In this document: in pieces, positions 34,084-42,548 of the stretch
Position numbering within the stretch: position 1 is the stretch's first letter
Layout: every line of letters begins with the position of its first letter
Assembly: GCA_022447625.1 (NCBI GenBank)
Contig: JAKVAX010000021.1
Location: forward strand, 1-57,458
Length of the DNA stretch: 57,458 nt
DNA from: Flavobacteriales bacterium
GTDB taxonomy: Bacteria > Bacteroidota > Bacteroidia > Flavobacteriales_D > Sanyastnellaceae
Reading direction: 5' to 3'
Notes under the pieces: generated by a model
Seen by the model: only the letters and a program-made list of their open reading frames with translations
Databases searched by the model: none
Told to the model about the DNA's origin: nothing
Made by a program: the position numbers and the translations under genes

Positions 34084-35420
34084 GATAGTACTTTTGAAGA
34101 ACGGCGTCTATATACGATGGCAAATGTAGAGATGATCGCGTAACAGAAGATAGGAAGAATAAAGGCCGATTCGAATGTTCCGTGTGCATCTCGCAAACTA
34201 CCTACGAGCGGTGGAATAAATGCCCCACCAGCAATCGCTGTGCACAGTACTCCCGATCCTTCAGGTTTGTTATCCCCGAGTTTTTCTATCGACATGCTGA
34301 AAATAGTAGGGAACATCACCGAGTTAAAGAAGCCCACGCCTAGGATGGCGAACATTGCCGTGAAACCTACGCTTGAGATTGACCACAATACCAGCACAAT
34401 AGCGCCAATTCCAAAGATAGAAAGAATGAGACCTGGATCAATCTTACTCGTAAGACCTGCACCTACAAAACGACCTAACATTGCAGATCCCCAGTAGAAG
34501 AACACAAAGGTACCTACGACCCCTTTCGCATCAAGCGCTGCCAATTCTTTCCCGTTGAAGTTGGTAGAGATGAAGCCTAGAATACTCGTCATCGTGTCAT
34601 TCTGCATGACACGATGATAGATCTCTAAGTCAATAAAGTAGTTCGTCAAGAATGACCCAATAGCCACCTCAGCACCTACATAAACAAAGATGCAAAGGGC
34701 ACCAAACATCAGGCGTCGATTGCTTAGAACTGTTTTAATACTCTTGAGAGAAATATGATCTCCGGAGATAATATTCGGAAGCTTTACGAATCGGAAAATC
34801 ACGGCTAACCCTATCAACGATAAGGCAAGCAAAGCGAAAGGCATTTGCACCGCTGAAGCCTCTGAAGCGTAGTAGGCTGCGCTTTCAGACTCACTCAATA
34901 CATTCAGCTCATCCGTTGTATAGATCTTATCACTAAGCAGAAAAGCAGCCGAAATCAGCGGTGCTATTGTTGTTCCTAAGCTGTTGAAAGCTTGGGCTAG
35001 ATTCAAGCGACTTGCAGCTCCTTCTGGAGCTCCTAGGACGGATATATATGGGTTGGCTGCCACCTGCAGCACCGTGATTCCCGAAGCCAGAATGAACAAG
35101 GCTGCTAGAAAGATCCCAAAGACCCTAAACTCTGCTGCTGGATAGAAGGTGAAACATCCCACTCCCGCAATAAGAAGACCGGTAACAATTCCTCGTTTGT
35201 AGCTCGTTCGGCTCAGGTAAATACCTGCTGGGATACTGACCAGACCATATGCGGTAAACCAAGCAAATTGTACTAAGCCTGCTTGCCAGTACTCTAGTTC
35301 AAAAACTTCCTTCAATCGAGGGATCAATGCATCAACCAGTACGGTGATGAATCCCCACATAAAGAACAAAGAGGTGACAGCAATAAACGCCCCCTTGAGT
35401 TTCTGATTGGTTTGGGTCAT
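34080..35420 (-). CDS. FucP-type MFS sugar:H+ symporter
   Basis: 446 residues from ATG 35420; 12 predicted helices. FucP landmarks: [21 protein letters not shown] at helix 1, [51 protein letters not shown]. Related transporters take up L-fucose, glucose/galactose or N-acetylglucosamine with protons. Substrate unassigned. The CpcT-like pseudogene begins inside its stop codon (GTGA overlap), so the two were one transcript. Confidence 0.92.
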   Translation of the reverse strand: [446 protein letters not shown]

Positions 35421-35474
35421 GGTCGAAATGCGATTGGTAGTTCTCTGTGGTGGTTTAAGGCAACTAAGAAGCAC

Positions 35475-35502
35475 AAAAAAAGCCGAGTCTCAAAACTCGG
35501 CT
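35475..35502 (-). terminator. Terminator of the type B T9SS cargo gene
   Basis: On the minus strand AGCCGAGT pairs with ACTCGGCT around a 6-nt loop and runs into seven Ts, 21 nt past the cargo stop. Confidence 0.88.
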
Positions 35503-35523
35503 CTTTCTGACTATATAATTCGT

Positions 35524-38500
35524 CTAACGCAGGACAATAATATGCCCTGTGCGTTCATACGCATCGGTGTCAATTCCTTTTACCTTCACTACGTACAAGT
35601 ATTCACCATCTGGCACATAGTATCCGCCCGTTTGGTGATTACCTGTCCAAGGAGTTGAGATATCATCTGATTCAAATACGAGCTCTCCCCAGCGGTTGAA
35701 AATGTGCATTTCAAATGCTAAAACTCCATTTCCATGAACTCGGAATATGTCATTAATACCGTCGTTGTTCGGTGTAAAGGCATTCGGTACATAGAGGATA
35801 ATTGGGCCGACTATCAGCGTTGATGCTGAATCAGTGCAACCTAAAGCATTGGTTACCGTGAGGCTAGCAATGTAATTATCTAGTCCGTCATATTGGTGTG
35901 TGGGAGTCTCTTCTGAAGAATAATCCCCATCTCCAAAATTCCAGTCATAAATGCACCCATCGCATTCTGGCTCAGGAGCTGCAAAGAACTCATATGAATT
36001 TTCTCCTTGATTTGAAACCGTGAAGTTCGAGAACAAGTATTGTACTTCAACATTTACATCAGCCGTGATTTCTTCTCCACAGATATCCGTAGCAACAACC
36101 TCAAAAGTTTGGGTGTTGTACGGCACGATGTATTGGTCTTCTCCGTACTCACCAATTTCTGGCCAGTAGTAGAAGAAACCACCTTCTCCCCCATCAGCAA
36201 GAGCTGAAAGCGACATTCCGTCTCCAGCACAAAGTGATGTATCTGCTGTAACCGTGATATCAAGAGGAATATCTGGAATGATGTACAGAAGGTTATCTGA
36301 ATTCGATCCTCCACATGCATCTTGTACGTTCACCACTACAGGTACCGTGTTGAATGATTGTAGCACGATGTCTTCTGATGTGGCAAACATGGTATCAGCA
36401 ACCATCCACTCGTAAGTGTAACCACCAGAACCGCTAAGGATATCTACAGTGATCGCCGTATTGTCTACACAGCTTGCGTTAATGTCTTCGCCAAGCTCAA
36501 TCTCCAAGGGAGGGTTTTCAATGATGATGTTCGTTGAAGTATTATCTGCAGCTCCACATTGGTCAACTACATCAACTCCAATTACAGCGTCAACGTCACT
36601 TTGGAAGTCAATTGAAGCTCCTGTATCGTAGAATTCTCCGTTGACAGTCCATGTGTATTCAAAGCCTCCTGAACCTCCGTCAATCACGGCGTCGATATCA
36701 AAGACTTCAGTACAAGGACCAATGAACTCATCTGGAAGGGTTACCGTAACGGCTGGGCTTTCAACGATGATTTCAATGTTTGCTGACTCGTTCTGTCCAC
36801 AGCCATCAGAAGCCGTAAAAGAGAGTGTAATGTCTACTTCTGTAGAATAGTTCAAAATTTCGTTTCCACTGATCCAGTTGAATCCTTCTGTCCAGTTGTA
36901 GAAGTAAGGTGCTTGTCCTCCCGAGACGTTCGGATCAATATCGAAGTTCTCACCACAGAGAACGGTCATCTCTTCTGGTAGGTCGATAATCAGTTCTGGA
37001 ATGTTGAAGGAGACTTCTACCGAATCTTGGGCGACAAAGCCACAACCATCTTCAACTGTGACAACAATCCACTCAGCATCCTGCCACGAGCCGAAAAAGA
37101 GTGAGTTTCCAAAACCGAAGAGGTTGTTATCTTCTTCATTCTCCCAAGTCCATCCGCTGTAGGCACCGTCTCCACCTGTGGCTGTTGCTGTGATGAATTC
37201 ACTTCCGTTACAGTCTAGCGTAATATCTCCGTTATCGATCGATACTTCAAGTGGAGGAAGGTCAAGAACGATGACTTCAATGTCAGCGTCATCTGGCAGC
37301 ATTCCACATGTATCTCCCACGATGACGTTGTAGATCGTTGTTACGTCTGGATCAACGTTAATTGTTGGTGTATCGTCTCCTGTTGACCAGTCGTATACGA
37401 AGTTTCCGTAACCACCGGTGATAATTGGCTCAAGTTCTACCCCTGCGCCTACACACATCTCAACAGTGTAACCTTCGACTACAAGTGGTTCTGGTTCATC
37501 TGCGATGTAGAATTCGAAGTAAGAGGTCAACCCATCTCCGTTACAGGCGGCGAGGTTGAGAATTTCAAATTGGACGAGCTCTATCCCCTCGACTAATCCA
37601 TCTTCGAAGGCATCGAGAGTGAAACTCACGCTTTCCACCCCCGGTGCAAAGACCACAGTGTCTGGAAGTAAGGTGTAATCCACACCGTTGATTCCTTCTC
37701 CTTGGTATTCGATGATTACCATTTCTTCGATTTCAAGCACTGTTTCGATCGGACGAGTAAATGTCAATGTTGCTTCACCACAGTCTTCAAACATCGTGTC
37801 TGCATCTGGTCCACCTACATCAATGCTCAAGTCTACCTGAACAACTGAGTTCGATGAAAATGACCCTGCCTCCAGCACTACGATCGACTCAAGAGCCGTA
37901 TCGGTACCATCTGCGATGGCGAGTTTGATGTGGTAGGTCTCTCCACAGATGACTTCATGGATGGCTTCTAGTTTCGTTGTATACCCATCTTGACAAACAC
38001 CATCATTATTGAAGTTGTCGATGTAATATTCATCATTCAACTGATCATTAACTGAAGATACCGTTACAGGAAGTGGAGGGTCAGTGTTAGGAACTTGCGC
38101 AATGTTAATCGCTCCGTCAGGGAATCCTGCTGGACTATCATAGGGCCCAGTAATACCAGGGCCGGATAGGAAGAACGCGAAGATATCATTGAAGGAAGAG
38201 TTCACCCACTCTAGGTACTCGTCGGAGCCGAAGATGTAGTTGAACTTCACCGTATCACCCGTCGCAACGAAATCAAATTCAAGGATACAGAGGTCGTTTG
38301 CCGAGCTCACGTTGAAGTTCTGTCCGATCATTCCCGGAACAGAATTCGCGATATCTACGAGATCTTGGTCACCAGAAACTCCGCTTCCGAATGGTACATC
38401 TTCGAATGTTTCACACGAAAGGTTGGAAGCGTATGCTGATGAAAGTACAAGTCCTTCGGTCAAAGGAAGACCAGTATCTTGCGCATCTTGAAGATAACCA

Positions 38501-38673
38501 ACTTGGTTTTCGTCACCTGTGTAAGTAATATTGAATGCCGTCACCCCCGAACCGAGGAGGATTTCATTCACATATTCCTCTAGCGTTAAGCCCGTAGTCA
38601 CCGTTGGCTGAGCCGCGGCAATCCCGGGAATGAGAAGAAGAAAGGCGAGTATTTTCAGGTATCGTTGCTTCAT
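35524..38673 (-). CDS. Large T9SS cargo protein, type B sorting domain
   Basis: 1049 residues from ATG 38673. Signal peptide (GIAAAQ), then a choice-of-anchor-L domain (LLGSGVTAFNITYTG, GLVLSSAYASN, FDFVATGDTVKFNYIFGSDEYLEWV), a long series of Ig-like repeats with paired cysteines and the motif D-x-C-G followed by T-Y/W strands (about 85 residues each, at least six), a PKD domain (YDWNFGDGDYSSEETPTHQYD) and a C-terminal CHU_C/type B sorting domain (YVPNAFTPNNDGINDIFRV, FNRWGELVFES, PDGEYLYVVKVKG). Exported by the type IX system and held on the surface; adhesin role likely. Confidence 0.93.
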   Translation of the reverse strand: MKQRYLKILAFLLLIPGIAAAQPTVTTGLTLEEYVNEILLGSGVTAFNITYTGDENQVGYLQDAQDTGLPLTEGLVLSSAYASNLSCETFEDVPFGSGVSGDQDLVDIANSVPGMIGQNFNVSSANDLCILEFDFVATGDTVKFNYIFGSDEYLEWVNSSFNDIFAFFLSGPGITGPYDSPAGFPDGAINIAQVPNTDPPLPVTVSSVNDQLNDEYYIDNFNNDGVCQDGYTTKLEAIHEVICGETYHIKLAIADGTDTALESIVVLEAGSFSSNSVVQVDLSIDVGGPDADTMFEDCGEATLTFTRPIETVLEIEEMVIIEYQGEGINGVDYTLLPDTVVFAPGVESVSFTLDAFEDGLVEGIELVQFEILNLAACNGDGLTSYFEFYIADEPEPLVVEGYTVEMCVGAGVELEPIITGGYGNFVYDWSTGDDTPTINVDPDVTTIYNVIVGDTCGMLPDDADIEVIVLDLPPLEVSIDNGDITLDCNGSEFITATATGGDGAYSGWTWENEEDNNLFGFGNSLFFGSWQDAEWIVVTVEDGCGFVAQDSVEVSFNIPELIIDLPEEMTVLCGENFDIDPNVSGGQAPYFYNWTEGFNWISGNEILNYSTEVDITLSFTASDGCGQNESANIEIIVESPAVTVTLPDEFIGPCTEVFDIDAVIDGGSGGFEYTWTVNGEFYDTGASIDFQSDVDAVIGVDVVDQCGAADNTSTNIIIENPPLEIELGEDINASCVDNTAITVDILSGSGGYTYEWMVADTMFATSEDIVLQSFNTVPVVVNVQDACGGSNSDNLLYIIPDIPLDITVTADTSLCAGDGMSLSALADGGEGGFFYYWPEIGEYGEDQYIVPYNTQTFEVVATDICGEEITADVNVEVQYLFSNFTVSNQGENSYEFFAAPEPECDGCIYDWNFGDGDYSSEETPTHQYDGLDNYIASLTVTNALGCTDSASTLIVGPIILYVPNAFTPNNDGINDIFRVHGNGVLAFEMHIFNRWGELVFESDDISTPWTGNHQTGGYYVPDGEYLYVVKVKGIDTDAYERTGHIIVLR

Positions 38674-38780
38674 AAGGTCAATAGGTTCTAACGCAATACA
38701 CACACTAGACATCGAAAATACGACATAGGTTGCATGGAAACACAAGGTTTATTCCACTGAATTCCAATCCTATTGTTCAA

Positions 38781-39578
38781 ATGGTTACAGAATATGAGCA
38801 AGGTAGCGTGAAACCTACCGTTTGTGAATACTATTTTTGGGGTCTAAACGAGCAAAAAGTGGACTTATTCGGCCAATCATTTCTTGAGTTTTTATCCCAA
38901 GGAAAAAGCGAAGCGATTTCAGTGAAAATTGATGGAGAGGAACAAGACCCTCTTGATCCAGGCTATTTCTTTCGCTCCCCGGAGCAGATGCCGCAGTTAG
39001 AATTGATCGCTCTTGACCTGTGCGAAGGAACCGTACTCGACGTAGGAGCAGCTGCCGGATGCCATTCACTTGCACTCCAACAAAACGGACTCAATGTCAG
39101 CGCCTTAGAAATCTCTCAAGGAGGCTGTAAAGTAATGAAAGAGCGTGGGCTGAAAGAGGTTATTCACGCTGATTTTTTTAGCCACAAGGGAAGCAAAATT
39201 GACACCATTCTACTACTCATGAACGGCTTTGGAATGGGGCACAATGTGGAAGGCACAATCCGAATGCTTCAACATGCCAAAACCCTAATGAAGCCCGGGG
39301 CTCAGATTTTAGGAGACACTTCTGACATCTCTTATTTGAAAGATGTTCCCGAGAATTACGATGAGGAAATAAAAAAGGAGAAGCCTTCGCCTCTCCTTCT
39401 CAATAACTATTACGGAAATGTTCACTTTGAACTGGAATGGAAGGAACTTCGAAGCAACTTTGACTGGATCTATCCTGACCCTGATTTGCTTCAATACTGT
39501 TCCCACAAGGCTGGTCTAGCCTTTGACCTAATAGCCGAAGGTCCACACTACGACTACTTGGTTCGCTTGTCTAATTAA
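38781..39578 (+). CDS. Class I SAM-dependent methyltransferase
   Basis: 265 residues from ATG 38781 (the frame also has a TTG at 38730). Motif I is VLDVGAAAGCHSLAL, followed by an acidic residue at the end of beta 2 (VSALEIS), HADFF, and ILLLMNGFGM as motif IV. The N-terminal part (residues 1-90) is not typical for a named group. Substrate unknown. Convergent with the ECF sigma gene, overlapping by 4 nt. Confidence 0.82.
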   Translation: MVTEYEQGSVKPTVCEYYFWGLNEQKVDLFGQSFLEFLSQGKSEAISVKIDGEEQDPLDPGYFFRSPEQMPQLELIALDLCEGTVLDVGAAAGCHSLALQQNGLNVSALEISQGGCKVMKERGLKEVIHADFFSHKGSKIDTILLLMNGFGMGHNVEGTIRMLQHAKTLMKPGAQILGDTSDISYLKDVPENYDEEIKKEKPSPLLLNNYYGNVHFELEWKELRSNFDWIYPDPDLLQYCSHKAGLAFDLIAEGPHYDYLVRLSN

Positions 39579-40081
39579 CGACGATAGTCTTCCAGTTTCG
39601 CTCCAAGCTTTTTGCGAGCATGGAAAATACGGCTCTTTACTGTTCCCATGGGAATTCCGAGCGTATCAGCGATTTCATCGTAGTGGTATCCCTCTACGAA
39701 CATTGTGAACGGCACACGAAACTCTTTGTTGAGTGACGTAATCGCTCCCCGAATGTCTTTTTCATTAATCTGCGTTGTTACCGAGTCAAAACTGTAATCC
39801 TGCGAGGCATTAATGAAGTAATTGTTATCTGTTGAATCAGTGATCGTGTTCTGAAACTTCTTACGCTTGTAATTATTGATGAAGATATTGCGCATGATGG
39901 TGAACAACCATCCTTTGATATTCGTCCCTTCTTTAAAGTTATTCTTGTAACGAAGGGCTTTAACTAAAGTGTCTTGAATCAGATCATCCGCGTCTTCTGA
40001 GTTGCGCGTGAAGCTGAATGCAAAGCCACGAAGAAACTCTCTGTGGCTAATGAGTAAGTTGTTGAATTCTACCGTGGACAT
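39575..40081 (-). CDS. ECF-type RNA polymerase sigma factor
   Basis: 168 residues. Region 2: NSEDADDLIQDTLVKAL, then WLFTIMRNIFINNYKRK. Region 4: GYHYDEIADTLGIPMGTVKSRIFHARKKL, the -35-reading helix-turn-helix. No anti-sigma gene is next to it. It lies downstream of the MerR-B12 regulator on the same strand, with a 162-nt gap holding its own perfect housekeeping-type promoter. A role in light or stress response is possible from this context (inference). Confidence 0.92.
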   Translation of the reverse strand: MSTVEFNNLLISHREFLRGFAFSFTRNSEDADDLIQDTLVKALRYKNNFKEGTNIKGWLFTIMRNIFINNYKRKKFQNTITDSTDNNYFINASQDYSFDSVTTQINEKDIRGAITSLNKEFRVPFTMFVEGYHYDEIADTLGIPMGTVKSRIFHARKKLGAKLEDYRR

Positions 40082-40110
40082 GATGCAAGTGTTTGTTTAA
40101 CTTTCCGATA

Positions 40111-40142
40111 CAAAGATTACACAAAACCAAATACGCTCCAAA
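40111..40142 (-). promoter_or_regulatory. Promoter of the ECF sigma gene, full consensus
   Basis: Minus strand TTTG (40142-40139), 19-nt spacer, TAATCTTTG (40119-40111), 29 nt before the ATG. Confidence 0.75.
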
Positions 40143-40243
40143 TTTTTGTTGAAGCTTTTAACAAATTCTTTAAACACGGAAAGTTCATTCGTGGAACGCT
40201 GAGGGACGATTCCCGAAAGTGTCAACACTACAATTACTAGGGT

Positions 40244-41128
40244 TTACGCGAAGATCGAACGAATGAGCTCCTGCCCATTCTTGTATACCTTAATGAATCT
40301 ATCACTCTCCGCTTCAACTTCGCTTAGGGTACGACCTGCCAGGTGGAATGTGCAGTCATACTGGGCAAACTCGCGCACAATTCGGTCTAAATACTGCTTC
40401 ACATGTTTTGTTGAAGGTGAGGTCGTGGAATATGATACAAAAGTCACTCCGGCGTATTTCTTTACCACCTGTAGCAAGTCTTCGAATGGAACACTTTGTC
40501 CGAGGAAGATGCTGCGGTAGCCACGTGCTTTCGCCATGTAATGGATCAACAAGAGACTGATATCATGAATCTCACCCGTAGGCAGATACATGACGAAAAG
40601 CTTGTCCGCCACATCGTACCTGCCCTCCATACCATCAATAAGTGAAAAAATCTTTTGTCGAATGAGGTTCGAAATGAAATGTTCTTGTGCTGGACAAATT
40701 GCACTAGTGAGCCAAAGTATGCCCACCTGAGTCATAAACGGCATGAAAAGCTTCACAAACGTCGCCTCCACACCATTCTCATCTATGTAACTATTTGCAA
40801 CGCTGTAAAACAACTCTTCGTCGTAATTCAGCATCGAGATCTTCAACATATTTAGGTAATGCTGCTCTTTGGTATCGACATTATTCGCTTCGCGGATAAT
40901 CTTCTGCATCTCCTGCTCCGGCATGCCAGCAATGCGAGAAATTTTATACCCAAGCTCTGCAAGGACGCTGACATTCAACAGCTTCTTGAGATCTTTGTCT
41001 GTATAGTATCGAATGTTTGTTGACGTGCGCTTTGGTTCGAGAATGCCATACCGCTGCTCCCAAATACGAATAGTACCCGCCTTGATCCCGGTGAAAGACT
41101 CGAGATCTTTAATCGAAAATTCTTGCAT
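40244..41128 (-). CDS. MerR regulator with B12-binding domain (CarH/LitR-like)
   Basis: 294 residues from ATG 41128. N-terminal MerR winged helix (FTGIKAGTIRIWEQRYGILEPKRT), a four-helix region with the W-x9-EH adenosylcobalamin cap motif (WLTSAICPAQEH), then a cobalamin-binding Rossmann domain (FLGQSVPFEDL, VSYSTTSPS, HLAGR). The lower-ligand motif is E-I-H-D-I-S where most have E-x-H-x-x-G, keeping the histidine. In CarH the cofactor makes repression light-sensitive; that is probable here but the altered motif leaves room for doubt. The ECF sigma gene follows. Confidence 0.87.
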   Translation of the reverse strand: MQEFSIKDLESFTGIKAGTIRIWEQRYGILEPKRTSTNIRYYTDKDLKKLLNVSVLAELGYKISRIAGMPEQEMQKIIREANNVDTKEQHYLNMLKISMLNYDEELFYSVANSYIDENGVEATFVKLFMPFMTQVGILWLTSAICPAQEHFISNLIRQKIFSLIDGMEGRYDVADKLFVMYLPTGEIHDISLLLIHYMAKARGYRSIFLGQSVPFEDLLQVVKKYAGVTFVSYSTTSPSTKHVKQYLDRIVREFAQYDCTFHLAGRTLSEVEAESDRFIKVYKNGQELIRSIFA

Positions 41129-41268
41129 TACTCTAACTGATCGCCAATAATAACAACAGTTGTACGAAAATGTTTCAAAAAAGAACATGCCGCAATTGCG
41201 TTCCCTTTGACTTATCTTGCGCTAAGTGTTGACAACACGCGACTTTCACCTCAAGCGAATGCTCTGCT

Positions 41269-42462
41269 ATGCATACTATACTCTTTGATGACCATTTCGC
41301 ACCTCGATTTCGACCACTTACGCTGACTCGACCAATTGGGGACCTTCGCATTGGTATCAATACCATAGCTGAACAATGGGAAGATATTTTGTCATCCAAG
41401 GTGGGTTTTTTAACAAATACTGCTCTTCAAGAACTGTTTTCGTTAAACGCTAGCGCGGAAAATCTGTTAATCAACGCCCGCGTTCTCCCGAACTTTGGAT
41501 TACGAAAAACGCTCAACGACCTGGAAGCAGATCAATGCCTTGTTCATGGAGACACCATCATCGCCATACGCCTCTCAAAAGAAGAGCTACAATCATGGTC
41601 GCCAGCCGATGGTGTACCGCCAAGCCATTCCGCGATAGCGATAGAAGAAGGAATAGAGATCATAGAACAGATTCCTGACCTATTCGCTAAAAACCATATC
41701 GCCATTCAAGAAGATTTCAAGCGCGCTACTTACGGAAGAGTCTCTGCGGCACTCGACCCAACCTCAATGATCATTGGCGATCCGGCTTTAGTGTTCATTG
41801 AAGAAGGAGCCACGGTGGAAGGCGCATGGTTAAATACCACTGATGGCCCCATTTACATTGGCGCTGATGCCCATGTGATGGAAGGCAGCGTGCTGCGCGG
41901 ACCTATCGCCCTCTGCGATCATGCTACCGTAAAAGCAGGATCAAAAATTTACGGAGCAACGACCATTGGCCCTTGGTGTAAGGTTGGTGGAGAGATCTCG
42001 AACAGTATCTTCCACAGCTACTCGAATAAAGGACATGATGGTTTTGTAGGCAATTCGGTCATCGGTCAGTGGTGTAACTTTGGTGCAGATACGAATACAT
42101 CCAATCTGAAGAACAACTACGGACCAGTCAAAGTCTGGAATTACGCCAATAAACAATTTGAGACGACCGGATTAACCTTCTGCGGACTCATCATGGGTGA
42201 CCACAGCAAATGTGGAATTAATACCATGTTTAATACAGGTACGGTCGTTGGTGTGAGCGCAAACATCTATGGAGGAGACTTCCCTCCTAAGTTTATCCCC
42301 TCGTTCTCATGGGGAGGAAGTGATGGTTTCCAGACCTACGACTTCGATAAAGCCATGGAAACAGCTACGCGAATGATGGCAAGACGAAAGATCGACCTCA
42401 CACCAGAGGATGTGACACTTCTTCGGTCAATTTTTGACAATTCCGCCACATTCCGAGGTTAA
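41269..42462 (+). CDS. Alternative bacterial GlmU (GlcNAc-1-P uridylyl/acetyltransferase type)
   Basis: 397 residues. N-terminal nucleotidyltransferase-like part (LFDDHFAPRFRPLTLTRPIGDLRIG, the G-x-G-T-R-like loop replaced), then a left-handed beta-helix from about residue 160 (YIGADAHVMEGSVLRGPIALCDHATVKAGSKIYG..., HDGFVGNSVIGQWCNFGADTNTSNLKNNYG). This is the Bacteroidota-specific alternative GlmU family believed to make UDP-GlcNAc; some members may serve other sugars. Cytoplasmic. Confidence 0.88.
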   Translation: MHTILFDDHFAPRFRPLTLTRPIGDLRIGINTIAEQWEDILSSKVGFLTNTALQELFSLNASAENLLINARVLPNFGLRKTLNDLEADQCLVHGDTIIAIRLSKEELQSWSPADGVPPSHSAIAIEEGIEIIEQIPDLFAKNHIAIQEDFKRATYGRVSAALDPTSMIIGDPALVFIEEGATVEGAWLNTTDGPIYIGADAHVMEGSVLRGPIALCDHATVKAGSKIYGATTIGPWCKVGGEISNSIFHSYSNKGHDGFVGNSVIGQWCNFGADTNTSNLKNNYGPVKVWNYANKQFETTGLTFCGLIMGDHSKCGINTMFNTGTVVGVSANIYGGDFPPKFIPSFSWGGSDGFQTYDFDKAMETATRMMARRKIDLTPEDVTLLRSIFDNSATFRG

Positions 42463-42526
42463 TTCCGACAATATTTCAGTTCCTACTGAATGGCACACCC
42501 TTTGACCCTATGGGGGCATATGTGTT

Positions 42527-42545
42527 TCCCCGTTAGGGAAATGAC
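42527..42545. other. Hairpin upstream of lon
   Basis: TTTCCC and GGGAAA pair around CGTTA a few bases before the lon ATG; a smaller CCC-TAT-GGG lies about 20 bp upstream. These resemble members of the hairpin rows at 10.6 and 52.6 kb. Confidence 0.45.
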
Positions 42546-42548
42546 AAA

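Noticed and set aside
41129-41268. Cobalamin riboswitch upstream of the MerR-B12 gene
   Set aside because: No B12-box-like sequence or fitting structure was visible in the 140-bp gap.
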